From: Bacteroidales bacterium
GTDB lineage: Bacteria > Bacteroidota > Bacteroidia > Bacteroidales > UBA932
Direction of reading: 5' to 3'
DNA length: 64,000 nt
NCBI GenBank assembly: GCA_024398125.1
Contig: JAKSJO010000001.1
Coordinates: 62,001 to 126,000 of the forward strand
The notes under the pieces were generated by a model that worked only from the letters and a program-made list of their open reading frames with translations, was not told where the DNA came from and made no database searches. Below are positions 17,742 through 27,211 of this stretch, in pieces (the stretch's first letter is position 1; each line of letters opens with the position of its first letter). The position numbers and the translations under genes are program-made.

Positions 17742-18959
17742 ATGGCAAAGAAACCTGGACATTACTGCGTGCTTTGCGGTCGCAGCCAGTCGGAAGTCCC
17801 GATGCTCATGAGCGGTCTGGACGGTCATATCTGCAGCGACTGCGCCAAGATGGCGTATGAGTACGTGGTCGGCGTAGAGAAGGAGAGCCAGGAGCGTACC
17901 AGCGGCAAGCGTCTGGACAGTCTCCAGAAGCCAAAGGAGATCAAGGAATACCTGGACCAGTACGTCATCGGACAGGACAGGGCCAAGAAGCTCCTTGCCG
18001 TTGCGGTATACAACCACTACAAGAGAGTCAACCACAACATTGTCGACAAGGCTGATGACGGAGTGGAGCTCGGCAAGAGCAACATTCTCCTGGTCGGTCC
18101 TACCGGAACAGGCAAGACCTTGCTCGCAAAGACCATCGCCAAGCTGTTGAACGTTCCTTTCACAATCGTCGACGCCACTGTCCTGACCGAGGCCGGCTAC
18201 GTCGGCGAGGATGTGGAGAGCATACTCTCCAGACTCCTCCAGGAGGCGGATTTCGACGAGAGACTCGCCGAGAGGGGAATCGTCTTCATCGATGAGATCG
18301 ACAAGATCGCCCGCAAGAGCGACAACCCGTCGATCACACGCGATGTTTCCGGAGAAGGTGTACAGCAGGCCATGCTGAAACTCCTTGAGGGAAATGTCGT
18401 GAACGTACCGCCAAAGGGAGGACGCAAGCATCCTGAACAGGAGTTTGCACATATCAACACCGAGAACATCCTGTTCATCTGCGGAGGTGCTTTCGAGGGA
18501 ATCGAGAGAAGAATCGCACAGAGGCTCAACACCAGCGTGATCGGATTCGGTGCTGCGGCAAAGGATGTCATCGACAAGGAAAACCTGCTCCAGTATGTAG
18601 AACCGGAGGACCTCAGAGCCTACGGACTCATTCCGGAGATCATCGGTCGACTCCCTGTCGTGACTCATCTTGACCATCTGGACAGGGAATCGCTCAAGCG
18701 AATCCTTACCGAGCCGAAGAACGCAATCATCAAGCAGTACGAGAAGATGTTCGAGCTTGATGGAATGAAGCTCGTGATTGATCCGGAGGTACTTGACATC
18801 ATCGTCGACACTTCCATCAAGAACAAGCTTGGAGCCCGAGGACTCCGTGCAATCTGCGAGAAGATCATGTCGGATGTCATGTATGAGGCACCGTCATCGG
18901 ACAAGAAGGAATACCACCTCACCGCCGATTACGCCAACTCCCGCCTGGAAACGAAGTAA
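17742..18959 (+). CDS. clpX: ATP-dependent Clp protease ATP-binding subunit ClpX
   Basis: AAA+ unfoldase that delivers substrates to ClpP. The N-terminal C4 zinc-binding domain is complete (Cys pairs in YCVLCG and HICSDC). The AAA+ core has Walker A GPTGTGKT, Walker [10 protein letters not shown], the pore loop [12 protein letters not shown] and the sensor region. The ClpP-docking loop appears as VIGFGAA (IGF type). 405 residues is the usual length. No clpP is adjacent. A hairpin terminator follows immediately, separating it from the convergent ABC exporter genes. Confidence 0.97.
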   Translation: MAKKPGHYCVLCGRSQSEVPMLMSGLDGHICSDCAKMAYEYVVGVEKESQERTSGKRLDSLQKPKEIKEYLDQYVIGQDRAKKLLAVAVYNHYKRVNHNIVDKADDGVELGKSNILLVGPTGTGKTLLAKTIAKLLNVPFTIVDATVLTEAGYVGEDVESILSRLLQEADFDERLAERGIVFIDEIDKIARKSDNPSITRDVSGEGVQQAMLKLLEGNVVNVPPKGGRKHPEQEFAHINTENILFICGGAFEGIERRIAQRLNTSVIGFGAAAKDVIDKENLLQYVEPEDLRAYGLIPEIIGRLPVVTHLDHLDRESLKRILTEPKNAIIKQYEKMFELDGMKLVIDPEVLDIIVDTSIKNKLGARGLRAICEKIMSDVMYEAPSSDKKEYHLTADYANSRLETK

Positions 18960-18997
18960 AGAAAATCAGCAATCCGAATGGGTTGCTGATTTTCTTT
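18958..18997. terminator. Bidirectional terminator between clpX and the ABC exporter
   Basis: Perfect 15-base inverted repeat (18958-18972 and 18983-18997) around a 10-base loop, flanked by an A tract on the left and a T tract on the right. It can therefore end transcripts from both sides. It overlaps the clpX stop and abuts the stop of the convergent ABC gene at 18998. Confidence 0.85.
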
Positions 18998-20920
18998 TTA
19001 ACTAATTTGATTACCGGTATATAGCTCGTAGTACTTGCCCTTGAGGGCGAGCAGCTCATCATGTTTGCCTCGCTCGATGATGCGTCCCTTGTCCATGACC
19101 ATGATGTAGTCTGCGTTGCGTACGGTCGAGAGGCGATGCGCGATCACGAAGCTGGTGCGACCCTTCATGAGAGAGTCCATACCCTTCTGGATCAGCTTCT
19201 CGGTACGGGTATCGATGGACGATGTCGCTTCGTCAAGAATGAGTACAGGAGGGTCTGCCACAGCTGCGCGCGCAATGGCAAGAAGCTGGCGCTCACCTTG
19301 GCTGAGATTGCTTCCGTCTGCACTGAGCATCGTATCATAACCCAAAGGGAGTCGGCGTATGAACTGGTCCGCGCAGACAAGCTTCGCGGCGGCCTTGCAT
19401 TCTTCGTCTGTGGCATCCAGACGTCCGTAGCGGATATTCTCCATCACCGTTCCGGAGAACAGGTGAGTCTCCTGGAGCACGGTTCCAAGGCTTCGTCGAA
19501 GCGAATCCAGGCTGATGCCGCTGACCGGGAATCCGTCGTAGAGTATGGTTCCGTCCTGAATCTCGTAGAATCTGTTGATGAGGTTGGTGATGGTGGTCTT
19601 TCCCGCTCCTGTGCCTCCCACGAATGCAATCTTCTGGCCTGGATATGCGGTCAGCGTGATGTCGTAGAGCACCTGCTTTTCCGGAACGTAGCCGAAATCT
19701 ACGTCCTGGAGGGATACAAGGCCCTCGAGCGGAACCTTCTTCTCTCCATCCTTCCACTGCCATGATTCCTTTCCATTTGATTCGAGGGTCACATTGCCCT
19801 TGTCTTCCTGGGTGATCTCGTCAAGCAGGGCATAGACTCTGTCGGAACCGGCCGATGCCATCACGAGACTGTTGATTTCGTTAGAGATCTGCGATATCGG
19901 TCGGGTGAAGTTCCTCTGGAGGGTAAGGAATGACACCAGCGTGCCAAGGGTCAGCATTGTGCCGTCCAGGCCGCGGAAGAATGCGCCATCAAGACCTTTG
20001 ATTGCGATCAGGGCACCGATTACAGCCAGCAGGACATATCCGAAGTTGCCGAGATTATGGTTGACAGGCATTACGATGCTTGTGATCTTGTTCGCATTGA
20101 ATACGCTCTTTCTAAGCTTTTCATTGAGTTCGGCGAACTGCTCCATCGCCTGTTTCTCATGGCAGTAGACCTTAACCACTTTCTGGCCCGAAACCATTTC
20201 CTCGATGAAGCCGTTGACCGCGCCCAGATTCTCCTGGCGCTGCTTGAAATAGACCTTCGAAAGCGAGCCCAGCTTGCGTGTCGCATAGAACATCACCGCA
20301 GCGATACCCATGGTGACAATCGTAAGAGGAATGCTCAGGGCAATCATGCTGACAAATGTCGCACAGAGGGTGATGACAGCGCTGAACAGGCTTGGCACGG
20401 TACCGCCGATGACCTGTCTCAGCGTATCGACGTCATTGGTGAAGCTGGACATGATGTCGCCGTGAGAATGGCTGTCGAAGTATCTGAGAGGCAATTTTTC
20501 CATGTGCTGGAACATGTCGCGCCTGAGGCTCAGCATAGTTCCCTGGCCGACCTTGATCATCAGCATGCTGCTGAGGTATCCGGTTACGATGCCCGCAAGC
20601 AGGATGGCCGACAGCCTCAATACTGCAAAGGCCAAAGGTCCGTAATCAGGTCCGACACCGATCTCGCCGAACAGACCGCTGACGGCAGGGGAGTCCAGCA
20701 TCGGCAGGATATAGTCATCGATGAGATTTCTTGTGAACAGGGCTGACGCCACGGATGTCACGGACGAAATGACGATGCACAGCAGCACGACGGCAATGCG
20801 TCCCTTGTACAGCTTCCATATAAGCTTGAACAGCCTACCTATGCTGGCAGACTTCTTGAGATCCTTTAATGTGGCTCCGGAGCCTCGCTCCATTCTGCCA
20901 CCTGGCTGGAACTGTCTCAT
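18998..20920 (-). CDS. ABC exporter half-transporter, catalytic partner (TMD-NBD)
   Basis: 640-residue fusion of a six-helix ABC exporter membrane domain (about residues 35-360) and a nucleotide-binding domain. NBD motifs: Walker A GGTGAGKTT, a non-consensus signature LSQGERQLLAIAR, and Walker B VLILDEATSSID with the catalytic Glu intact. H-loop: FVIAHRLST. It overlaps the upstream half-transporter gene by 4 bases (ATGA at 20917-20920), so the pair almost certainly forms a heterodimer. Substrate is unknown; multidrug or lipid export is typical for such pairs. Confidence 0.9.
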   Translation of the reverse strand: MRQFQPGGRMERGSGATLKDLKKSASIGRLFKLIWKLYKGRIAVVLLCIVISSVTSVASALFTRNLIDDYILPMLDSPAVSGLFGEIGVGPDYGPLAFAVLRLSAILLAGIVTGYLSSMLMIKVGQGTMLSLRRDMFQHMEKLPLRYFDSHSHGDIMSSFTNDVDTLRQVIGGTVPSLFSAVITLCATFVSMIALSIPLTIVTMGIAAVMFYATRKLGSLSKVYFKQRQENLGAVNGFIEEMVSGQKVVKVYCHEKQAMEQFAELNEKLRKSVFNANKITSIVMPVNHNLGNFGYVLLAVIGALIAIKGLDGAFFRGLDGTMLTLGTLVSFLTLQRNFTRPISQISNEINSLVMASAGSDRVYALLDEITQEDKGNVTLESNGKESWQWKDGEKKVPLEGLVSLQDVDFGYVPEKQVLYDITLTAYPGQKIAFVGGTGAGKTTITNLINRFYEIQDGTILYDGFPVSGISLDSLRRSLGTVLQETHLFSGTVMENIRYGRLDATDEECKAAAKLVCADQFIRRLPLGYDTMLSADGSNLSQGERQLLAIARAAVADPPVLILDEATSSIDTRTEKLIQKGMDSLMKGRTSFVIAHRLSTVRNADYIMVMDKGRIIERGKHDELLALKGKYYELYTGNQIS

Positions 20921-22704
20921 GCCTTCACCTCCTTCTTTGCAGCATCGTCAAAATCGCCTTCGCCTCCACTGGTCTGCATCTCGTGTATGTCACGATAGAT
21001 TTCATTGTCCTTGAGAAGATTCTCGTGGGTGTCGAATCCATTGATGCGACCCTGGTCCATGACGATTATCCTGTCAGCATCCTTGATGCTGAGTATGCGC
21101 TGAGAAACGATGATCTTTGTGACGCCTGGTATCTTTGTTGCGAAGGTTTCGCGTATTCGGCTGTCAGTCGCGGTATCGACCGCTGATGTGGAGTCATCCA
21201 GAATGAGCACCTTCGGATGTTTCAAAAGGGCGCGGGCGATGCAGATTCTCTGGCGCTGACCTCCCGAGACGTTTACACCTCCTTGCTCGATGATGGTATT
21301 GTAGCCATCCGGGAAAGCCTCGATGAAGTCATCGGCGCACGCCTGCCGGCAAGCCTCGCGGCACTCTTCGTCTGTCGCATCCTCGCGTCCCCAGCGGAGA
21401 TTGTCGTAAATGGTCCCTGAGAACAGCGTGTTCTTCTGGAGGACTATGGCGACCTGTTCGCGAAGAGCATCCATGGAGTAGTTGCGCACGTCGAATCCGC
21501 CTACCTTGACGCTGCCCTTGGATACGTCGTAGAGTCGGCAGATCAGGCTGACGAGAGTAGACTTTCCGCTGCCGGTACCTCCTATGATACCGATTGTCTC
21601 GCCATCTTTGATATGCATGTCGATATCCTCAAGGACATAGTCACCCTTCTTGAGGTTCGATGTGTCGTAGCCGACCGCCTTGTACGAGAATGAAACCTTA
21701 TCGAAGTCGATGCTTCCGTCGGGAACCACTGTCATTGCGACCTCCGGGTCATCCATGTCAGGCTCTTCATCGATCACCTCCGCGATGCGGGCTGCACTGG
21801 CTGCACTCTGGGTCAGCTGGACGAAGATCATGGAAAGCATCATCAGGGCGCCAAGGATAGTGGTCACATAGCTGAACAGGGAAGTGAGCTGACCAGTCGT
21901 AAGAGTGCCTTCCACGATGAAATGAGCGCCCCACCAGCTTATTGCGATGATGCAGGCGTTGACGGTCAGATTCATCACGGGGTGGTTGAGGGCCATAAGG
22001 TTCTCGGCCTTCATGTTGAGGGTGAAAAGCGAGAGAGCCGCCTTGTCGAACTTGCTTATCTCGTGACTTTCGCGAACATATGCCTTAACGACACGTATCG
22101 CCGACACATTTTCCTGGATGACGGAGTTGAGGCGGTCATATCTGGTGAAGATTTCCCTGTATAGCCTTGCCACGCGGGAAATGAGGAAATACAGGAAAAT
22201 GGTCAGGAACACCATCGCCACAAGGAAGATGATGCTGAGGTGCCGATTGATGAACAGGCACATGACCAATGCTGAAATCATGTTGAGCGGGGCGCGGAAT
22301 GAAATGCGGAGAAGCATCTGGGTGGCTCCCTGGATGCTGCTTACATCGGTCGTCATTCTTGTGACAAGTCCTGCCGTCGAGAACTTGTCGATGTCGGAAA
22401 ACGAGAATCGCTGGATGTTGGTATACATGGCTTCGCGCAGGTTCGCGGCGAATCCGGTCGATGAATATGCTGCAAATCTTCCGGCCAGTATGCCGAACAG
22501 CAGGCTGAGGCAGGCGATGCCCAGCATCATCACACCATATCGGAAAACGTTGTCCATGTCACCGGCCATGACTCCCTTGTCGATCAGCGAGGCTGTGACG
22601 TATGGAATCAGGATGCCCATGATGACCTCCAACGTCGTCCAGACAGGGGTCAGTATCATAGCCCCTTTGTATTGCTTTACTTGTTTGAGGAGGGTCTTGA
22701 ACAT
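20917..22704 (-). CDS. ABC exporter half-transporter, degenerate-site partner (TMD-NBD)
   Basis: 595 residues from the ATG at 22704 (MFKTLLKQVKQYK); an earlier ATG at 22728 adds 8 residues. Six membrane helices precede an NBD with Walker A GGTGSGKST and signature VSGGQRQRICIAR. The Walker B reads VLILDDSTSAVD, with Asp in place of the catalytic Glu, and the switch region has SQRI instead of the H-loop His. This is the hallmark of the degenerate subunit of heterodimeric exporters such as TM287/288 and TmrAB. It pairs with the following gene, whose ATG overlaps this stop. Confidence 0.9.
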   Translation of the reverse strand: MFKTLLKQVKQYKGAMILTPVWTTLEVIMGILIPYVTASLIDKGVMAGDMDNVFRYGVMMLGIACLSLLFGILAGRFAAYSSTGFAANLREAMYTNIQRFSFSDIDKFSTAGLVTRMTTDVSSIQGATQMLLRISFRAPLNMISALVMCLFINRHLSIIFLVAMVFLTIFLYFLISRVARLYREIFTRYDRLNSVIQENVSAIRVVKAYVRESHEISKFDKAALSLFTLNMKAENLMALNHPVMNLTVNACIIAISWWGAHFIVEGTLTTGQLTSLFSYVTTILGALMMLSMIFVQLTQSAASAARIAEVIDEEPDMDDPEVAMTVVPDGSIDFDKVSFSYKAVGYDTSNLKKGDYVLEDIDMHIKDGETIGIIGGTGSGKSTLVSLICRLYDVSKGSVKVGGFDVRNYSMDALREQVAIVLQKNTLFSGTIYDNLRWGREDATDEECREACRQACADDFIEAFPDGYNTIIEQGGVNVSGGQRQRICIARALLKHPKVLILDDSTSAVDTATDSRIRETFATKIPGVTKIIVSQRILSIKDADRIIVMDQGRINGFDTHENLLKDNEIYRDIHEMQTSGGEGDFDDAAKKEVKA

Positions 22705-23240
22705 ATTTGTCTTGTTCGTTTTGTGCATTCTTTCCAGTCTGGAAAGTATCTGTCCATCACAGCGTAGAAGCCGGCGCTGTGGTTGGGAACTATCAGGTGC
22801 GCGAGTTCATGTACGACCGCGTGCTCGATGCAGTCTTCCGGCAGCAGCAGAAGGTACGTGCTGAATTGAATCTGACCGGTCCTTGGATTGCATGCGCCCC
22901 AGCGGGACTTTGTCGCCTTGTAGCTTATCTTCTTCGGTCTTACCCCCATTCTTTCTGAATAGCGGATGACCATAGGGGAGACGATTGCGTCCAGCTTTGC
23001 AATCGCTTCAGTCCGCTGCGCTTTCGTCCTTAGGATCAGCTGCCCGTAGAAGGCATCGCGACTCTCGATCTGGGCGGCGACCTTTGCCTTTGTCTTGATG
23101 ATCCAGGCTTCATGCTCCTTGACGAAGCGCTCTATCTCTGCCCTTGATGTGAAATACGGGGCGGAGACACTGAGATTCCCGTCCTTTCCGATTCTCATCG
23201 ACAGCCTTGAGGTCCTGCGATATGTCACCTTTACCTGCAT
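22677..23240 (-). CDS. YgjP-like (DUF45) M48-family metallopeptidase
   Basis: 187 residues from the ATG at 23240 (MQVKVTYRRTSRLSM). Zinc-site motif HELAHL at 144-149 with a third ligand His154 (PNHSAGFYAVMDRYFPDW), and the family landmark SRWGACNPRTGQIQF upstream. The family is the WLM/SprT-related DUF45 group, predicted zinc-dependent proteases with unknown substrates. A reading extended to 23297 would add 19 residues inside the upstream glycosyltransferase and lacks support. The gene overlaps the glycosyltransferase stop by 10 bases and the ABC gene start by 28 bases, consistent with one operon. Confidence 0.88.
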   Translation of the reverse strand: MQVKVTYRRTSRLSMRIGKDGNLSVSAPYFTSRAEIERFVKEHEAWIIKTKAKVAAQIESRDAFYGQLILRTKAQRTEAIAKLDAIVSPMVIRYSERMGVRPKKISYKATKSRWGACNPRTGQIQFSTYLLLLPEDCIEHAVVHELAHLIVPNHSAGFYAVMDRYFPDWKECTKRTRQICSRPSSNK

Positions 23241-24154
23241 AGCGGACAGTTGAAATAATAGCCAAGCCCCATCCTGCGCTTTCTCGTCAGCCTCCACAAG
23301 ATGGTAGACCAGGCGAGTTCAGTCTTGCCCTTGTAGAACGAAACGCGGTCAAGAGCCTTGAAGAAAACCTTGGGAGATTTCATCAGTATCGAATACAGGT
23401 GGCGGAACAAGGCGTCATCCGACCAGATTATGCCTCTTTCATGCATGAATGAACAAAGGGACGCATAAACCCATGCCCTGTCGAGCAGCTGTCTCTCTCC
23501 AGGGGTGCTGTTGCACAGTGAGGCGGCTCTATGTACATAGCAGTAGAAGGGAACGTCGTGCCATTCGATCTTCGAGGCATGATAGCCGGCTCTTGCCGAG
23601 AAACCCCAGTCATTCGCTACCGCGGTTTCGTCAAATGCGAGCTTGTGCCTACGTACGAATCCGGCATTGAAAAGCTTGCACCAAGGTTCCGACGCCATGT
23701 ATCTGAACATATACTCCTTAGCCTCCGGCTTGCCGTCAAAGTGACTGAGGTAGTATGGAATCTTGGATGGTCCGTCATGGCGGCTCAGGTCCTCGTTGAG
23801 GTCTACAGGCCTGAGACATATAATGTCCGCAGATGAATCTGTGTATTTCTCCATTGTCCCGTACATATCTTCCGTGAAGAAATCATCTGCGTCCGCGAAG
23901 ACGATCCAGTCGCCTTCGGCATGCTCCAGTCCTATGTTACGCGCATGACCGGCCCCCTTGCCGCTCTTGTCGAAGATTAGCGTAATGCGAGGGTCATCCT
24001 TGCCTGGAAAAGCGTTGAAATCCACGACGTATTCGGAACTGTTGTCATCAACGACAATGAGCTGCACGTCATCCCTGAGCTCGATGCTGCCGATGCAGCG
24101 GGCGAGAAGATCCGGGCAGTTCCTGTGCGGTATTATGATCGTGTACTTGAACAT
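23231..24154 (-). CDS. Family 2 glycosyltransferase
   Basis: 307-residue GT-A fold enzyme. N-terminal nucleotide-sugar motifs: YTIIIPHRN, IVVDDNSS, and the DxD-type metal site VFADADDFF, with GAGHARNIG before it. The C-terminal third is basic and hydrophobic, which suggests membrane association. It probably transfers a sugar onto a cell-surface glycan (LPS core, capsule or exopolysaccharide); donor and acceptor are unknown. It follows another GT2 gene by 6 bases. Confidence 0.9.
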   Translation of the reverse strand: MFKYTIIIPHRNCPDLLARCIGSIELRDDVQLIVVDDNSSEYVVDFNAFPGKDDPRITLIFDKSGKGAGHARNIGLEHAEGDWIVFADADDFFTEDMYGTMEKYTDSSADIICLRPVDLNEDLSRHDGPSKIPYYLSHFDGKPEAKEYMFRYMASEPWCKLFNAGFVRRHKLAFDETAVANDWGFSARAGYHASKIEWHDVPFYCYVHRAASLCNSTPGERQLLDRAWVYASLCSFMHERGIIWSDDALFRHLYSILMKSPKVFFKALDRVSFYKGKTELAWSTILWRLTRKRRMGLGYYFNCPLCR

Positions 24155-24160
24155 CGTGGG

Positions 24161-25105
24161 CTATTTCTTTGGAAGGAACTGGAGAAACAGCTCCTTTGCT
24201 GTCTTATGGGTGAAGATGCTTCGTGTGGTATTCCTGTAGACCATCAGGCTTGTCCTGTCCCTGCCTCCCAAAGCGCATCTTAGCGATGCCTTGATACGCT
24301 TGCTCATCTCAGCTGCCCATACAGGGATGCCGATAATGATATAGCGCAGGTTTGATCCTTTCGAGAGATGGACCATACAGCCTCGTATCTCGGCAGGTCG
24401 TATGCAGGCTGTCATCCTTGATGTCGAGCCATGGTATTTGTGTACCAGATGCAGCGACGAGTCCATGTAGACTTTCTTCCCCGCTGCAGCGACAGCTTCG
24501 CTTACGGCTATGTCCTCAGGGGTGAAAAAGAACCTTTCGTCAAAGAATCCCAGCCTGCGGAACAGGTCTGTACGTATCATGAAGCAGGCTCCGGACACGT
24601 TGCCGACCATGTACAGCTTTCGCCCATCGACCGTTACGGACTGGAAATCATCGAACGATGATGGGTTGTCGGCGAGGTGCCAGGCGTGACGTATATAGTA
24701 TCCTGCCGTGAAGCTGCTGCGGCCGCAGAACTGTATGCTGCCGTCGGCGTTGTACAGCGGGGACGCCACGATTCCTGCCTCTGGCCCCAATGCTTCGAAG
24801 TCGGCGACCATGGTGTCGATGAGAGGTCCGTCGAATTCGGTGTCGTCATTTATCACAAGCGTGTATGGGGTGTCGACCTTTCTAAGCGCCAGATTGTTGT
24901 TTTCGGAGAATCCGCGCCATTCGTCACTGACGATGAATTCGACCCAAGGATATCTCTCCCTGGCTTCTTCCAGTGAGGTCTTGTCATACATGTATGCGAC
25001 TACGTATGTCTTGCATTCAGTCCTGGTGTTCGCATTTATGCAGTCCAGACAAGGATACAGGTTGTCCGGGCGGTTCATGCAGACTATGACGATGCTGACC
25101 TTCAT
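24161..25105 (-). CDS. Family 2 glycosyltransferase, rhamnosyltransferase-like
   Basis: 314 residues from the ATG at 25105 (MKVSIVIVCMNRPDNL). GT-A motifs: SIVIVCMNRP, WRGFSENNNLALRK, LVINDDTEF (DxD-like) and FDERFFFTPEDIAVSE, the pattern of WcaE/RfbF-like rhamnosyl- or similar transferases. A TTG at 25141 could extend it but lies at the expected transcript start (-7 box 25147-25154). It is the first gene of a reverse-strand operon GT2-GT2-peptidase-ABC-ABC ending at 18998. Confidence 0.9.
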   Translation of the reverse strand: MKVSIVIVCMNRPDNLYPCLDCINANTRTECKTYVVAYMYDKTSLEEARERYPWVEFIVSDEWRGFSENNNLALRKVDTPYTLVINDDTEFDGPLIDTMVADFEALGPEAGIVASPLYNADGSIQFCGRSSFTAGYYIRHAWHLADNPSSFDDFQSVTVDGRKLYMVGNVSGACFMIRTDLFRRLGFFDERFFFTPEDIAVSEAVAAAGKKVYMDSSLHLVHKYHGSTSRMTACIRPAEIRGCMVHLSKGSNLRYIIIGIPVWAAEMSKRIKASLRCALGGRDRTSLMVYRNTTRSIFTHKTAKELFLQFLPKK

Positions 25106-25146
25106 TTCGTACTCGAATGTTTTACGCGTGTGCGCGTGCAATCGTA

Positions 25147-25154
25147 CAAATATA
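25147..25154 (-). promoter_or_regulatory. Bacteroidota -7 promoter box for the glycosyltransferase/ABC operon
   Basis: TATATTTG on the reverse strand, a perfect TAnnTTTG match, 42 bases upstream of the ATG at 25105. It supports that start over the TTG at 25141. Confidence 0.5.
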
Positions 25155-25175
25155 TGAAATAAAAGCTTTAATGAT

Positions 25176-25183
25176 TACCTTTG
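25176..25183 (+). promoter_or_regulatory. Bacteroidota -7 promoter box for the GH84 gene
   Basis: TACCTTTG matches TAnnTTTG, 39 bases before the ATG at 25223. The leader between them holds a small hairpin (6-base arms 25187-25192 and 25198-25203, 5-base loop). Confidence 0.45.
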
Positions 25184-25222
25184 GAAACCCTCGTTGTGAG
25201 GGTATCACCAAAGAACTGACTT

Positions 25223-27184
25223 ATGAAACTGAAGCTCCTTCTTGCGGCTGCTGCCGCGCTGGCTTTGAATACCGCTGTCATGGCGGACAGTGTCTATACC
25301 ATCTATCCTGTTCCGCATTCCCAGACGGCTCTAAAGGGAACGGCCTCGTTCACATCCCGCGTCAACATCGTTGTCGATCCTTCGGTAGATGACGTTACCA
25401 TCGCGCGTGCCGAGCAGATCCTTAACGAGAAGGGATTGGAGACCAAAGTCCGTTCGGTCGCCGACTCGAAACTCTCCAACCTCTATCTTGGCGTCGCAGG
25501 CTCCAATGGAATGGCTGACCGCTATGCCTCCCGCATCAAGGTAAACCGCAAGGCTCTTGCCGTCAAGGACAAGTACGACCGTCATGTCCTCGTCCTGACT
25601 GAAAGGAGTTCCCATGCGGATGTGCTCATCCTCGGAGAGAATACTGATGCTACCTTCTGTGGCCTTGCGTCTCTCGAGCAGATGCTTGACAATGGCACCG
25701 GCGACCTTCCGTGCGTACGCATCGAGGATTATGCCGACATCCGTTATCGTGGAGTCATTGAAGGCTATTACGGCGTACCGTACAGTGCAGAGGTGACCAA
25801 GGACCTGTTCCGTTTCATGGCAAGATACAAGATGAATTCTTACATGTATGGCGCCAAGAGCGATCCTTACCATTCCCAGAAGTGGGATGAGGCCTATCCT
25901 GACAGCATCACCGTGGAGCAGAAAGCCATCGGCTACCTTACCAGTGACATGATGCGCGACATGGTTTCGGTATCACACGAGTGCAAGGTCAATTTCATCT
26001 GGGCTATCCATCCGGGAAAGGCTTTCACCGATCCCGATGACAATGTTGTCATCGACCGTATCATGTCCAAGTTTGACATAATGTATGATCTTGGTGTAAG
26101 ACAGTTCGGCGTGTTTGTCGATGATATCGGAGTTCCGAATGACCAGCCGACCCTTGACCTGAACGCCCGCCGCATCAGCGAAGTCCAGGAGAGGATCGAG
26201 GCAAGGTGGAACGTACGTGGCGCCAGCCCTGCCGATACGGTCAAGCCTGTCAATTTCGTGCCTCAGCTCTATGCCCACGGCTGGGCTGACGCCGAGAAGC
26301 GTGCGAGATTCTTCAACGCCCTCGGCAAGTCGCACCCGAGTGTCATCGTATACATAACAGGTGCAGCCGTATGGACTGTCCCTAACTCGGAGGATCTTGC
26401 CATAGTGTCTCATGACCTTGGCCGCAATCTCGCCTGGTGGTGGAATTATCCATGCAATGACAACGACATGACCAAGCTCTTCGTCCGCGATACATACGCC
26501 AACTTTGACGATGAGAAATGGATTGACGACGATGCAAGGCTACCTAAGGCTCTCAACGGCGCCAGCGCCCTCATCTCAAATCCTATGCAGCAGGGCGAGG
26601 CAGCGAAGATTGCCCTCTTCGGAGTTGGTGATTTCAGCTGGAACAACGCCGCATTCGATAACGAAAGCGATTTCAAGGCGGCCGTAAAGGCGACGGTAGG
26701 CAAGGCAAAGGCAGCCGATTTCGAGTATCTGACCAACTATCTCCGCTACTATGACAGCGAGCCGGTCGCAAGCCTGGTCGATGCATACAAGAATACAGGA
26801 GACAGCGCTCCGCTCAAGGCTGAGATGACAAAGATGCTTCAGGCATGCCAGTCCATCGAGGCTATGGAGGAATCCGGCAATGAGTCCGACTGTCTCTTCG
26901 TCGATGACATCAGGCCTTGGCTGAACAGTCTCGGCGACATGGCTTACTTGACCCTGGAGATGCTTGACGCCATCGATGCGAAGGCCTCCGGACCTCTTTC
27001 ACCGCGTCAGGCCGCAACTGCCCTGAAACTGAAAAAGGCTGTCCACGAGTTCGACAATGACGAGAGCTACACCTTCAATGTATTCCACGGTATGGGCGAT
27101 GACATCCGTCTCAGCCAGCGTACAGCCGAGCCTTCGGCTGTTGTGCTCCGTCCGTTCCTTGACTATCTGGCAGACAGGCTTTAG
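25223..27184 (+). CDS. GH84 beta-N-acetylglucosaminidase (exported)
   Basis: 653 residues with a signal peptide ending near AVMA-DS, so it is periplasmic or surface-exposed. An N-terminal GH20b-like alpha/beta domain (about 25-160) is followed by a TIM barrel starting at YRGVIEGYYGVPYS, the signature of GH84. The paired catalytic aspartates lie in GVFVDDIG, as in Bacteroides thetaiotaomicron GH84. A C-terminal helical region completes the chain. It releases terminal GlcNAc by substrate-assisted catalysis, probably from mucin or glycosaminoglycan-type host glycans, and possibly from O-GlcNAc peptides. It has its own promoter and ends 27 bases from the convergent pilus operon. Confidence 0.93.
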   Translation: MKLKLLLAAAAALALNTAVMADSVYTIYPVPHSQTALKGTASFTSRVNIVVDPSVDDVTIARAEQILNEKGLETKVRSVADSKLSNLYLGVAGSNGMADRYASRIKVNRKALAVKDKYDRHVLVLTERSSHADVLILGENTDATFCGLASLEQMLDNGTGDLPCVRIEDYADIRYRGVIEGYYGVPYSAEVTKDLFRFMARYKMNSYMYGAKSDPYHSQKWDEAYPDSITVEQKAIGYLTSDMMRDMVSVSHECKVNFIWAIHPGKAFTDPDDNVVIDRIMSKFDIMYDLGVRQFGVFVDDIGVPNDQPTLDLNARRISEVQERIEARWNVRGASPADTVKPVNFVPQLYAHGWADAEKRARFFNALGKSHPSVIVYITGAAVWTVPNSEDLAIVSHDLGRNLAWWWNYPCNDNDMTKLFVRDTYANFDDEKWIDDDARLPKALNGASALISNPMQQGEAAKIALFGVGDFSWNNAAFDNESDFKAAVKATVGKAKAADFEYLTNYLRYYDSEPVASLVDAYKNTGDSAPLKAEMTKMLQACQSIEAMEESGNESDCLFVDDIRPWLNSLGDMAYLTLEMLDAIDAKASGPLSPRQAATALKLKKAVHEFDNDESYTFNVFHGMGDDIRLSQRTAEPSAVVLRPFLDYLADRL

Positions 27185-27211
27185 TCGAGCTTGAACCAAA
27201 GGCTTGAGGAC

